A stretch of 64,000 nt of DNA from Margaritifera margaritifera (taxonomy: Eukaryota > Mollusca > Bivalvia > Unionida > Margaritiferidae): contig JAQPZY010001164.1 in the NCBI GenBank assembly GCA_029931535.1, forward strand, positions 664,501 through 728,500. Direction: 5' to 3'. The translations under genes were made by a program, and so were the position numbers. The notes beneath the pieces were generated by a model. That model was not told the DNA's origin. It made no database searches and worked only from the letters and a program-made list of their open reading frames with translations. The first letter of the stretch is position 1. The number at the start of each line of letters is the position of its first letter. Shown piece after piece: positions 32,835 to 45,036 of the stretch.

Positions 32835-35800
32835 CTACGAACACGAAGAAACATAATTAACATATAAATGTAAACATAATTACAAATAATTGTTAAATAA
32901 TGCAATAATGAAGATTAAACTTGATTAATTTTACACTGGTTGACTGTGTAACAAATTAAAACATTTTTGAAGTTTTTGCAGAAATGTGCCAATGCATATT
33001 CCTGAATGCCCTGCCTGCAATAAAAAAAATCTGTTGAAACTGTATTATTTTCTAGCAGTTGGTGATGAAAAGAAAACAAGATATTCACTCTTGCAACTCA
33101 ATTTAGGTAACATAACTCTAACAGAATATTTGTTGGGTTGACACGAAGACAAGGTCATCAGACTAGCAGGGTCGAGTTAGTTTTCTCATCTACCAGAGTT
33201 GTCCTAAGGTTTTCCTGGAGTCAGAGAAATCTTTCTTATCCTAGGGGCAGATAACTACATATGCTATCTTGATGTCATCAATACAAATATTGTGAAATGC
33301 AAATTGTATACACTTTTTAAAATTCACTAATGTTTTAACTAAAGAATAAGCATGTGGTTGGCAAGAAAAAAGAATTTTCAGCACATGTGTGGACAGTATA
33401 GGAAAACCTAATAAGATTTGTGCCAAGGACTTGGCATGCCTTGTCCCCAAGACAAAAATTGTCTCCTTGGGTTAGATTTTAACAACCTGCCCACATACAT
33501 AGGAAGATTTGTATTAGTCTTCTCTGAGGATAGAAAACAAATAATGTAACTCTGTTATTAGGATTTTCTTGTTGCAGTGTCACCTCCTACATGAATAATG
33601 TTTTCAACATTTGTTGTTTACAGAAAAAGGAAAAAAAAATAGATCCATATTCCACTACATAACTGACCAACCTTAACTGCAAAAGCTGATAACGTGCTAA
33701 ACAGTATGATGCCATCGAAATGTACTTTATTATACAATAATGTCATCAAAGTGCTACATACAGTGATAAGCATACTGATATAACTGCAGTGAGAAAAGGA
33801 AAATAATGATGTGTTAAAACGAATTTTGTATAAAGAAAACTTGGATAGATCTCTGATGCAGTTATCCTTCAAGGAAATTTGGAGTTCTTTAAAGTGAATG
33901 AATGCATTTATGTTTACCTTTTTATATACAAGCACACATAATTTTTAGGCCATACCCAATTTCATCAGCATGCTTTAAATTTAAGTCCAGACTCAAGACA
34001 AGCAATTTGTCGAACTTAAACAGAGGGTTTTGAATCCACTGTGCTACGGTTCATAAAAGTGTGATGTTAGGTCTATTTATTGAAACAATCGTGTCTGTAC
34101 CTGGCCAATCAGTGCCTATTCATAATTTATCTTCAGTTGGAGAGAAAATGACACAGCTCTGTTAATCCTTCTATTATACTCCATTCCGGTCCTTATGTCC
34201 GATCTAAATTTCATTGTTCTACACTAACACAGAGTCTTCAAGTGTGCTGTGAAAACCAGGAAGAGACTTTAAATCAGTAATAATACAAGCACATATGGCT
34301 CTTTACTGTTTCCCAATCAGTGAAATCCATGTTGGTATGAAGATTTCCATGGCAACATTTAAAGAAATAATGTTTCTTATATGGTGTATACAACAAAACT
34401 TGCCAGCAAAAACAAGAAAATAGTCCTATTTTTTTTTTCTTTTTGAAATTTCTGGAGCTAAAACGATGAAAAAATTATGGATCCACTGGATAGAACTTTG
34501 TGAATACTGCACATTTTGTTCAAAGCTTACTACAGGTGATCCAATTATTTTAAATCATTCTAAACAATGAGTAAGGATTTAAACACAGATTCAGACAACA
34601 AATGAAACCTGACATACTTTTAGACAATAATGGGAAAATAAAGGCAACAGAAAAAGAAAGCAAATGAAATAAAAGGCAGAAAATAAGTCATGCCCATATA
34701 TATGGGTAAAATAATTAATATCAAAAGCATGTTTCTTCAAATTTTACTCTTGTTTTAAATAAGAATGAGATATACAAGTGGGAAATACCAAGTAGAACAC
34801 AGCAAAAATTTAATGAAAGAAATGTATTATTTCAGAGTGATATTTAAGGGCTTTTGCCCATTTGCACTTTCTGTTTACAATAGTTAACCTTAAAGAATAA
34901 CTGCTGAAAATTTGGACCAAATACTTTTTGGGTGTACTCGAATTCTCTTTGTGACTAACAAAAAGTTAGCAAATGTACTCTATAAATGCCAAGATCATCC
35001 TAATGCAGCGCACAGTATTATCAGAACTGTTCCAAACAATATGCATAATGTGACTTGGTTTGTTTTTCCTTTAGGCATTAATTGATAGACATCACTGAGC
35101 TGGGTTATCTGCAGTAATGTTAGTCATATAAATTTCAGTAGTGTTAGTCATATAAATTTCAGTAGTGTTAGTCATATAAATTTCAGTAGTGTTAGTCATA
35201 TAAATTTCATTAGTTTCCTCAAAATGAGTTATATTTTAATCGCCCAAACTATTATCTTTACTTTAGCAAGTTCATCGTTCAACAGCTGCATGACTTCCGC
35301 ACAAGTATCAGGGAGAGGTAGTGCCTGCTCGAACTTTGGAGAAGTTATCATTTTATGCTAAATCATTTGCTAATTATGCAATAGAATTTTATTATGTAAA
35401 TTTGTTTCGTTTTTCCCAGTACTATTTAGCCATGGAAAGGATCAGAATTTTGTTTCCTACAAGTCTCTGGATGGATTTTCTAATTTATCATCAGGAACAT
35501 CAGTCATAATCACTGTCATCATCACACATTTTTGCCTCTAGATCTACCTTAAAGTCTGCTGATGACTAGTTATATTGTCATTAGGGTCTTTAAACTTTGC
35601 CCATCTTTCTCTGTTTGAAGCAGCATTCAAATGATGAATGACTGTAGTGGGATCAAATTCACTTATATAAGGCAAAAGCAAGTGAACTGGTTGCAGGTCT
35701 GAAATTGTTCAAATTTATCGATTCCAGTATTCATTTTTGATATTTTACACCTGACTGAAACCACATTCACTCTAAACTGATCTTCACTTGTTACATCCAA

Positions 35801-38800
35801 CATATTTAACACATCATAAATCAATCTCTGAATGGCAAATTTTTTATTGGATGACACAAACACATTAGATGATTGCAAATAAACATACAGCATCCAAGCC
35901 AACCATGACAAGTCTGAGTAAAAATGTAAATTGTGACACGAGTGGTTGTTCTAAACCAATAAAATATCTTGGTATGTTTGTTTTCGGGCAACAGCTACAA
36001 ATTCATTGGTCCATTTCAGTTATACCAGACTGACATAATTTAACTGGTTTCAGGCCAACAGGCAGTCAGTAATTTGAACACTGTTATCAAAGTATAGGGG
36101 AAATAAACTAATAATACCTGTACTTGATTTGGCATGCCATGTCTGTATCTGCATAGAGAATTAGTTAATATCATTCTTGGGGAAAAAAAAAAATGCACCC
36201 CCTTGCAGATGGTTTACGTCAAGCAGATGCAATTTTATCCCATCACTCAAGCTATCGTTGACATCGTCAAAATTATGATGTCGCAATGTGGATGATATCA
36301 ACAATGATGTTAGGATAATATACCCCAAAATTTATGTTACAACACTCTTTCTGACTGATATCAAATATACCTTTGTTTACCTTCAAGGTGTCGAATGGCA
36401 TGCTTTGATTTCATTATAAGGTTAAATTTACCTTAGCCAATGGTCAAAGTGCCTTGTTTTCATTTCATCTCTTTTGCCAAGGTCCTGGTTTGGCTTTCCA
36501 TTTCATAGAGATAAAAGCCAAAAAGGTCTGGGTGACCCAGTTTATACCTATGCATACACTTACATCTATGCACACATGTCTGCACTCACTGATGCAAGAT
36601 CACATGCTCTTCCCCAATCCCACCCTCACCACAATCTATCCTGATTCCACCCCCCGCTCTCACCCCATCCCAAGAAATGGAGATATAGGAGGTACAGGGG
36701 TCTCTGCCCGTGAATCACCATGTTCCCTGAACACTTGTTTTAAATTAAAAATATGCCCACATGATGTGGATGCCCCTGCCAACATGGTGCAACTGAAGAA
36801 ACTTGGTTCACTATGCAACAGCAATCTCGTAAATAAAACAAAAGACATTAAATTGGTCAGATTTTGCAAGAAAATGCTAAAGCCTGAACTTAATCCATCT
36901 TTATAATTAAAGCCTCGTGCCAAATTTAGTTTTAATCTATCAAAACCCTGAAAAGCTGTTAAGAAGAAACAAAATGTGTGATAGACATACAGACTGAACA
37001 GACAGACAGACATAACATGACTGAAGGACATGGGTAACACTAAATGCCCACACCAGAGATATGGCTAGGACATAACAAAGGTGAAGGATAATTGCAAACT
37101 TCCAACAACATACCACACTTGGATATTTTGTTATGCTCAGGCAGGCATTGATGGTAAATGCTTTCCTATGCTTAGACTTCAACACAGCATAATTATCAGG
37201 ATCAGCCTCTACAAGCAGTCCGTTCCACTTTCGGACCTTCTCAAAGAACAAGGTGTTGGATCCTTTTTCCCCATTGAGAGCACCTGCTTCCACATAGAAA
37301 CCACCTTCCTGTTAAAACAGTAGAAGATTTTTTGTCTCATTTCTTTTTCTCAGTCAGCCTATGTGAGAAAACTAGGAAAGAACTAGATACCACATGTTTA
37401 TGTCAACATGCATAAAATGCTAGCTACATTTGGAGTAGATTATACTAAAATCTATAATAAAAAAATTAAAAATTAACATTTTTCTACTTTTGTTCAAACA
37501 ATCATTAATTTATGTTCTATGAAAAAGACATAAAATTAGCAAAAAATCTTTATATTTTGCAATACATTGTGTACGTACACATAAATTAAACTGAAAATTG
37601 ACAGTAATTTCTAAGAAATTGTGTCATTTCATTATATATGTAATGATGGAATCTTGATAAGAGATATAAAATATAACATAAATGCTAGTTGTTGCCATCA
37701 TGAAATATATACATGTATGCAAAGAAATTTTACCATCGTTATCCTAATGCAACAACAATTGGCTTCATATTCAATGGTATTTTATTTCACGACTTGAACA
37801 AAAAGAAATATATCTTGAATCTCTATATTCTAGAACTAGGATGCACGTCAGTATGAAATGACATTTAAACATGTAATGAGTATTTATAAATTTCAAATAA
37901 TCATACTGAATATAAGATTTTAAAAAACAATTTTTTAAAAATAAACATTATCAAAATAAGTAGATGTTAATTTGTAACAACATAAATCAGATGCTGTGTA
38001 TTGCCAATACCTTAGCAGTTGCAACCACTGATCTTTGAATATTGATACATGTATGTGCTTAAACATCATTTAATTTTTCCGTATAAACCTAACTTTTATG
38101 TTCTATCTTAAGGTGAGGACATTTTCAATCGGTGTTTAGATTTAGGAAGGTTATTTCAATAATATTAAATTGCCATTTTGATGTCAACACTCATGTGAAA
38201 AAAATATTCCTTCATATTGCACTTGGCAGTCTGAAGCAAAATTGTGATCCCAAAGGCAGAATTTTCCTATCCTACACCAATGCACATGAAGGATTATATG
38301 AATCTGGCATCAGAAAAGCACCTTTATTTACCGTTTGGTCTTTCCCTAAGTAAGTAAGTCAACCTCTCCTATAAGGCCACTGTTTCACTGAAAGAAGGAT
38401 GGCCTCATCAAAGAGGGGGGCCCCTGTGGTGAATTTTCTACTCTAGTTAAATGTCAAATCTTCTCCAGCTGCTATAAAAGTACTAATTTACTCAATTTTC
38501 CCACATTTTGACATGTTAGAAGCAGCTGAAATTCCACTGACAAAGTAATTTGTCAGCTATCCACAAATGGGGTCATGGAGAAAAACTTCCCAATTTCAGA
38601 AGGGGTGCAAATTCCAATTACCATGGAATTCAGTCATCAATCCACAAATGGGATAATGTAAAGAATTAATTGCTAAATTTACCCAAATATACTCCCCAAA
38701 TTTCACTTACAATGTAATTTATCTGCCTATCCACAAATAGGGCCATGTAAAGTATTCAGTAATAACAAATTTCTAATATTGAAAAGACACAGCCAAAATG

Positions 38801-40090
38801 CTACCTATAATATAATCTAGTTACCTAACCTTAAATCGGATAGTGCAAGTACAATATTTAATACAAAAATTTCCCATTAGAAAGATCCTAAATTTAGTTG
38901 GCCAACCACATATGGTGTCATGTAAAGCAGACACGCCAACCCCTACCGACATCAAACAGAAATGTGAATGTTGAAAAATTGAAATCTCAACATAAAAATA
39001 CAAATACTTAAAATTTGTATCCAACAATTTAAATCTTACTGATTAAAATCAATTTTTGGTTGAAACGTGCTTCTTAAGTCCTCTTATATGCAATGTGTCA
39101 CACTAAAGTCCATTGTGAAAAAGACTGCAAAGGCATGGAATTCATTCACTCTTGATGCCTTGCACATCCCATTTTGAATGTTTGGATCATGTTATTTTTG
39201 TGAAAGTATAATCCTTACTGGTTCATGTTCATTTCAAGATTTTTCTTAACTTACTCAGGTGAATTAGATCACTAAGCTGACGTCATATTTGATAGGTCAA
39301 TATTCAATTGCTTTAATGATACAAGTGCTTAGGTAAGCTGTCACAATTTAATTAAAAAATCAGACATTACAAGCATTTCAGTGGTCTAGATATATTGGTG
39401 CTTAAATTGGCTGTATAAAATTGTATCTGACCAGAAAATAAGAATCCAACAGCAGTAATCATAATGGCCCAAAGTGAAGTTTAAAACAGGAATTATTCCA
39501 TAAAAAAAAAGAATTGTTGGCATCTCTGATAAATTATTAAATATTAAAATATCCTAAAAATAACAACCCAAGTTCCACCTACAATGTAATTTAGCTGACT
39601 GACCACAAATGGAGTCATGCAAAGAATTCAGTACTAAACATACACTAACAAGCCAAGTTCTACTTACAATGTAATTTAGTCGGCTATCTACAAATGGGGT
39701 CTGTCCATTAGAATATTCTAATCTTCCAGGGTTGTCAAGTGTGTAGGGCTCCATAGATGGTGGGTCAATGTAATAATCTCTAATCAGCTGAATTAGACGT
39801 GGATCATCCATCGAAACTTGAGCATCATTCAACTCCTTCATTGCTGCTTTGTAATCAAAGCTAGAGTTCCTCTTTGAAGGAATCACCATCGGTGCAAAGT
39901 TCTGCTGATGTACAACTGATTTTCTCTCTGCTGAGAAGTATCCCTGAGGTGCCGATTGATCAAGGATATTTTTATCAACGGACAGGACAACGTTAGCCTC
40001 GTGCACATTTTGAGAATAGAAAAGGTACACCAATATACATACTGCAACAGCACCAAACACGTATGCTGTCTGTGGTAATCGAACTCGCAT
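32448..40090 (-). CDS. Star-like FkbM-family methyltransferase-domain membrane protein (3 coding exons)
   Basis: Joined exons 40090-39668, 37308-37114 and 32834-32448 encode 334 residues; all junctions are phase 0 with GT..AG borders. Residues 1-8 are short and basic, 9-25 hydrophobic (AYVFGAVAVCILVYLFY), giving a type II signal anchor with a lumenal C-terminus. The catalytic-type domain starts at about 142: FYVEAGALNGEKGSN (SAM-binding loop, 145-159), LLVEADP (172-178), CFPLYSLL (243-250), FFSLDIEGDEMHVL (260-273, the FkbM signature), TIEFVHD (287-293), GGVNDIIFRKK (320-330). The family is annotated as FkbM/Star-like: Drosophila Star is the best-known member (trafficking of Spitz), and methyl transfer by the animal proteins is not established. 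The start codon is the first ATG before the anchor and follows a 40-base 5' UTR stub and a splice acceptor. No defects seen; it appears functional. Confidence 0.92.
32837..37111 (-). other. Intron 2 of the FkbM-type gene
   Basis: 4.3 kb, AT-rich, donor GTATGT at the high-coordinate end. Contains the 24-bp repeat at 35114-35213. Short open frames on both strands (33.2-33.9, 35.3-35.9, 36.4-36.9 kb) show no family and are considered spurious. Confidence 0.8.
35114..35213 (+). repeat. 24-bp tandem repeat, about four copies
   Basis: Near-identical units of GTGTTAGTCATATAAATTTC plus AGTA, within intron 2. High identity implies recent expansion, and length polymorphism is likely. Confidence 0.9.
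37114..37308 (-). CDS. FkbM-type gene, coding exon 2
   Basis: 65 codons from acceptor TGTTTTAACAG to donor GTATGT. It carries the SAM-loop motif FYVEAGALNGEKGSN and the acidic LLVEADPDNY, ending INACLSITKYPSV. Both borders are phase 0. Confidence 0.92.
37309..39667 (-). other. Intron 1 of the FkbM-type gene
   Basis: 2.36 kb from donor GTAAGTA to acceptor TGTTTTAACAG. Its 5' portion (38430-39667) is the donor-bearing tandem array; the remainder is AT-rich without features. Confidence 0.85.
38430..39700 (-). repeat. Splice-donor-bearing tandem array in intron 1
   Basis: On the minus strand, units of about 85-100 bp recur: CTAAATTACATT-GTAAGT at the true donor (39667); GTAGGT with ACTTGGGTTG near 39580; further units near 38905, 38810, 38715 (GTAAGTGAAATTTGGGG), 38640 and 38555. 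A unique-looking stretch separates 39050-39540. The exon-1 end is itself the first unit. The array is homologous to the one at 10590-11415, including the CATGAC and GGTCAGTCAGCTAAATTACA context. Confidence 0.8.
39668..40090 (-). CDS. FkbM-type gene, coding exon 1
   Basis: 141 codons: cytoplasmic tail, signal anchor, a stem region with three likely N-glycosylation or Ser/Asn-rich sites (one is NSS at about 75), and the start of the conserved region (DYYIDPP, MEPYTLDNPGRL, SRLNYI). It ends ATTACATT followed by GTAAGTA. Its last quarter is duplicated at 10501-10607. Confidence 0.92.
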
Positions 40091-40140
40091 TTTGTCAGCT
40101 TTTGTTTTATTGCTTGGAATTTAAATCAACCTGCAAAGAT
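40091..40140 (-). promoter_or_regulatory. 5' UTR stub and upstream splice acceptor of the FkbM-type gene
   Basis: The minus strand reads ATCTTTGCAG immediately before 40130, a good acceptor, then 40 untranslated bases to the ATG (context GACAAAATG). This implies at least one upstream non-coding exon at higher coordinates. That exon and the promoter were not located with confidence. Confidence 0.65.
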
Positions 40141-41365
40141 ATTGTTAAAAACAATGTAAATATTATGTACAATGGAAATTATTGATAAAACATTTGATGT
40201 ATGTATAATATTAGTGTTTTTTTTATGTATAATATTAGTGGGGTTTTTTATGCATAATATTTTTGTTTTCTGATTAAATGTATTTTTTCTTTTCATGGGG
40301 TTGACAAGGAATGTCCTGACCCATATTCAATCTATTACTATGAAGAAAATTAAAAAGTATTAGTAAAATGTTTAGAAGTTTTGGGGGTTTTTTTTAAGGC
40401 TTGTAGTGTGTATTTCTCACACATCTGGAAATATAGACTGATTTCATAAATAGTAAAATGCCAACATTTGCAGCAATAACAAGAGTACAACAAATGACAC
40501 TTGATACTCCACTAACGTAACAGGAACACATGCACAGTCCTTGTCCAGAAATAAAATGTAAGGCCTAAAATGTTGGGGTTTTTTCCTGGGGGGGGGGGGG
40601 GGTAAACTAATTTTAATTATGTACTTACCGCTTTTGTCCTTTCAGTCTTGGGCCAAGTCAAAGAAGGATGATATTCTGCATGATGAAAGCTGACTAAGGT
40701 ATCAGATTGGGATCATGCTGTTTTTCATTTTAGACCTCTAATTAGTAATTGGAAGAGGGAATAATCACCCTGGTTTGGGGACTAGCACCAGGAAAAGAGA
40801 CTGGCTAGCAATGCAATAATAGCAGGCAATGTATTATTTCTATTAAATCTAATTTGAGTCACAAAGGCCTTGACCTTCAAAGTACCAATTCTAAAATCCA
40901 AGGAGTTCTTTTTAGGGCTGTGGAAACAGATGTACCAAGTGTCCTTGAAACTGATTATAGAGAAGGTTAGTGTTTGTCCAGAAATGAAATGCATAGCCAA
41001 AATCTATATTTAATAATATAGACAATGTACTTCAAGCTACAGACTCCCAAATCAATAATATCCTTTCAAGGCAAAATATTTTAATACAGATGGCAAATTT
41101 CATTAAAATCAGTTGAAAAGAACTTAAGTTCTTATCTGGAATTAAATCCAAGGTCAAATCTATTTTCTGTAACAGCAAACTTGATCTTGAATATAGACAC
41201 ACCCAAATCGTCTTTCTTAGGCAGAGGGGAATGCATGTACAAAGTTTCATACAAATGTGTTGTGTATTGTAAAGTTATTGCCCAGAAATGAAATGCACAG
41301 GCAAAATCCTTGTTTGAGCAACAGTGCCCTTGATTTGGAGCTATTGAAATCAATTCACTAGAACT
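40141..41365. other. Upstream of FkbM coding exon 1; old tandem repeat remnants
   Basis: No coding sequence. 40800-41340 holds two to three diverged copies of a ~200-bp unit (landmarks CCTTGACCTTCAAAGTAC, AGGGCTGTGGAAACAGATGT, TTGTCCAGAAATGAAATGCA repeated as TTGCCCAGAAATGAAATGCA). There is a G-run at 40598-40611. Confidence 0.55.
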
Positions 41366-41530
41366 TACCGTCTATACTCACATATAATCCGGGTCCAAAT
41401 GCAAACAACATAGACCCTGATCTGCCGTCTCATAATGCACTGACAGATCAGGGTCTATGTTGTTTGTTCTACTGATTAGTTCTTATGCAATTTACAGTTG
41501 GTATATGCTTATACGCGAGTATATACGGTA
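41366..41530. mobile_element. Double-hairpin MITE family, copy 2 (single hairpin)
   Basis: Begins TACCGTCTATACTCACATAT and ends, reversed, TACCGTATATACTCGCGTAT. One internal hairpin: AGACCCTGATCTG with its complement around a CATAATGCACTGA loop. 165 bp. Same family as 31948-32165 but with one hairpin module missing. Confidence 0.85.
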
Positions 41531-41689
41531 AGTTATCATCTGAAACCGAAATGAACAGCCATATGCCTGCCTGCCTTTCAGTACTGATGATGATACAGTA
41601 AAACCCATCTTGAGAGACCGCCCCTTCTGCCAACGAAAAGATGCTGTTGACAAAACGCAACTGATACATTCACGTTTTACCAAGTCAAC

Positions 41690-42348
41690 AGCTGAAAATG
41701 TACCTTGCACTTCAGCCACACAGGAAACTCAGCCCCAAGTTGTGGATACATTAACAACATGTGCTATACGTGTTTCCTTCCTCGGTGGTAACCCTCTAGT
41801 GAAAAAAAGGCCTGATTCCACTATCACTCTCTGACATATTTCCTCCAGTACCAGCCAAACCCCAAGCCACCAAAAGGAAGCTTGTTACAGAAGCCAGGTC
41901 ATAACTACAGATGAGTTTTATAAGAAGTTAGAGGAGAAGGATGAAAAGGAAAAAAAGAGAAAACTGTAAATTTTGAGAAGAAAAGAAAGAGAGAAAAGAA
42001 AAAATGAAAGAGAAACGAGAAAGGCAAAAAAAATAAAATCAAAATTGAAAGAAACAAAGAAAAAGGCACAGGAGTTTTAAAAAATGCATGAAAAAAAACA
42101 ATGTATTCAGAAGCTGTAATCAAGAAGAGCCACTAGCAGACATGAAAGATGACGGCATTTGCTGGATAGAATGTTACAATTGTAGCATGTGGTACCATCA
42201 GGTCTGTGTGGGCATTGATGATGCTGATGATGCTGCAGAATCATACTTTATCTGTGAATACTGTGCTGTGTACAAATGTGTAGTGATCAATTTATTAATT
42301 AAACTTGGTATTTTTTTAATAAAATATATTTATTACTCAAAGATTTGA
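41690..42348 (+). pseudogene. Transposase C-terminal remnant with PHD finger
   Basis: After broken frames with VDTLTTCAIR and a Lys/Glu-rich stretch (EKDEKEKKRK, with stops), an open frame at 42088-42348 reads NCQEE-like RSCNQEEPLADMKDDGICW, IECYNCSMWYHQVCVGI, YFICEYC. This is a PHD-type zinc finger (C..C-W-x-H..C-..C..C pattern; the first Cys pair is partly lost, only one C near the start). Such charged linkers followed by a PHD finger are found at the C-terminus of pogo/jerky-type DDE transposases in invertebrates. Its position between matching inverted repeats supports this. A captured host exon is the alternative. Confidence 0.65.
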
Positions 42349-42977
42349 AATTTAATAAAGATGAATTTAAAGATGAATGGGTTCATATGTTTGCATTTTA
42401 AAAGCAGTTAAAGCCTCATACTGAAGAAACGTATTCATTTTCATCATATAACAGAATAGTATTGTAACATGCTATTATAAACATCAAAATAATGTTTCAT
42501 GTTTCAAAAGCAAATGTGAATAATTGAATTATGCTACTTTTTGCATAGACAAGTTTAATCTGACTTGTTGTTTTTCTTACTGGTTTTCAATTGTCCATTT
42601 CTTTCCATAAAGTGCTTAGCCAAGTTTTATTTTGACTTGTTGTTTTTGTTTGCAATTGGTGAAATAAAGGAAATATTTCACAATGAAAATAATTTGGAAG
42701 CTGGGGATATTATTTAAGAAATCAGATGGCAATAATACTAATAATAATAATGATAAAAATATGTGCAGGTTTAGCCTCAAAATCAAATACAAATTTGTGT
42801 CAATGTTCAATTATAAAATATTAGTACAATATAATACTTATAAACTTAAAGGATCAAATATAAATATATGCAAACATGTAACATGTCTACTGTTAACAAT
42901 GCATAATCCTTATTGTACTAATAGGTAATATTTATGTTTTCATTTCTCTCCTATCACTTTTTTTCACTCTCTCATAT

Positions 42978-43067
<90 letters not shown>
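42978..43067. repeat. (TA)n microsatellite
   Basis: Roughly 40 TA units, impure at the left (CATACATA). Confidence 0.95.
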
Positions 43068-43073
<6 letters not shown>

Positions 43074-43394
43074 TAATTCTTTAACAAGAAATATTTAGTA
43101 TTCTCCTGGTCTAAATGCAAATTAAAAACCGTCTCCCAAATGATTAATTCCTAAAAGTTCCTATTAGAGATTATATTACTTAAATTTGGAATAATAATAA
43201 AAAAATTAAAACAAATTAGTGTTAATGGAAGGATGGGAAGGATCACTTAAGGGATTTTGTATCATTTCATGAATACAAAATGGTGATCTAAGCTCTAGAT
43301 ACATTTTTTAATAGAACGTTTGATTTCGTGTGCAAAAATTGAATTCCCCCCCCCCCCCCAATAGACCCTCTTGTACAAAATATGTCACGTTCTT

Positions 43395-43411
43395 AAGCGC
43401 ATGCGCAATGA
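43395..43411. promoter_or_regulatory. NRF1-like palindrome
   Basis: AAGCGCATGCGCAATGA contains GCGCATGCGC, the consensus of the NRF1 promoter-binding factor, in AT-rich DNA inside the transposon-bounded segment. It could mark a promoter (possibly for a non-coding first exon) or be chance. Confidence 0.25.
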
Positions 43412-44027
43412 CCGTATAGCGCTATTTTAAGAGAGTTGTGTATGCTGCAGAGAAAACACATTTATGTGCACTTTTACAATATATTTTTCTAAAATATCAA
43501 GTGAGAAAGTCTGTAACACTTTTATTTACCCAAATTTGCTGTAAGTCCATGATATGTATAGATGTATTCAACAGATATAGCGTTGGCCGCTACTGGTCCC
43601 GAGTCTGACGATGAAAGCCGATTTCGATAGCAAAATTGGACGCCTGTTACCACGTTAATGTCATAGTGTGTTTAAAAAATATTTACGTTTTATGTTTCGT
43701 AACATGGCCAGGTTCGTTGTCGTAAGAAATAGATTTCATATTGGTATTTTAAAGAATGAACGATCAAAAACATAACAAAAATTGGAACATTATAAAAAAA
43801 ACAAAAAACAACACAACCCTTTAACAATGACAATCGAATAAGGAAAATGATTCTCCCCTACTTGTATTAAAAACAAAGACAAAGACATCATTTACCTGAG
43901 GCATTACGGATTAACTCCAAAGACAAACGATATATGCGACCGATACAATGACTTTGGCACTACCATGGCAGTTAGTGACATGTACTTGAGTTTTCTTTAC
44001 AGTGTGTAACAAAGGACACTACATGAA

Positions 44028-44665
44028 TGATCTGTAAAATTGAAGGAACCGGTAGCCAGCTTAATTGTTTTTTTTGTTTTTTTTTGTTCAGAACAATCTT
44101 GACTTTTTAAACGGTCGTTGCTACAAAGGATTAAATAAAGGTCAGTGGTGTTTGTCTCAGTTCTCGTGATAAGGTCGTTCATAGCAGTGTTATTTTAGAA
44201 CAATCAGCCATTCGCAACTTCACGGTCAATCCTACGGATTGTAATTTAGTCTCTCAGAAACAGCCGAGATAATTCCGAATGAACAATCTGCATGTACTCT
44301 AGTCTGGTGTACAATCTATACCATATAAACACTACAAGCATGACCTGTAAAATTTATGGAACCGGTAGCCAGCCTAATTTTTTTTTTTTTTTTTTTGTAT
44401 GTTCCGAACAATCTTTACTTTTTCAACGGTCGTTGCTACAAAGGATTAAATAAAGGTCAGTGGTGTTTGTCTCAGTCCTCGTGATACTCTAGTCTGGTTT
44501 ACAGTCCGTAACATATTATACTACATGGATGACGAGTAAAATTTACGAAAGCGGTAGCCAGCCTGCAGTCTTTACTTATTAAGTGGTCGCGGTTACAAAG
44601 GATTAAATAAAATTCACTTGTGTTTATCTCTGTTTTTCCGGTGCGGTCGTTCATAGCAGTGTCGA
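44028..44665. repeat. Right-arm tandem repeat of the PHD-carrying element, three diverged units
   Basis: Units near 44028-44200, 44340-44490 and 44530-44665 share GGAACCGGTAGCCAGC, ACGGTCGTTGCTACAAAGGA and TAAATAAAGGTCAGTGGTGT. GGTCG motifs in each unit may be transposase-binding repeats. Confidence 0.8.
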
Positions 44666-45036
44666 AATGCATATTGCGCCAAGAAATCGTGGTCGCGTTC
44701 AGCAAGTGGTCGCTCACGGCAGTGCGTTTATATAATAAAATCGATCTGTGCGTTACGATTGTGGTCGTAAATGACAGGTGGTCGCTCATAGCAGAGGTCG
44801 CTCAAGACAGGTTTTACTGTACACTATATTACACAGCAACTTTCAAAGGCAGTATATACAAATGGAAAAAAGCCCAATAAACTGTTGATAAAGTTTATAC
44901 CATTGTGAATTCATAAAGTTCCATGAGATGTAGTGTCCAAGATTAGAATATCTGACAATTTTCATCAATATTCAAGAAGTGACTAAATGGGAATAAATGT
45001 CTTGCGTTTCAACCTTTGATAGAAGTAATTATAGGT

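Larger units (their letters stand above)
41596..44819 (+). mobile_element. Pogo/Tigger-like DNA transposon remnant carrying a PHD finger
   Basis: Terminal inverted repeats CAGTAAAACCCATCTTGAG (left) and, reversed, CAGTAAAACCTGTCTTGAG (right), continuing GAGACC / GCGACC, with TA on both outer sides (41594-41595, 44820-44821). GGTCGC/GGTCGT motifs recur subterminally at the right end. The interior has a degraded basic/acidic coding segment and a PHD finger at 42088-42300, a long TA microsatellite, and three diverged tandem copies of a right-arm unit. The DDE catalytic domain is not recognisable, so it was deleted or has decayed. Confidence 0.7.

Noticed and set aside
36454..37040. Frames on both strands of intron 2 (150 and 126 codons)
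   Set aside because: Low-complexity, unrecognised, mutually overlapping, and outside the well-supported exon 2 boundaries.
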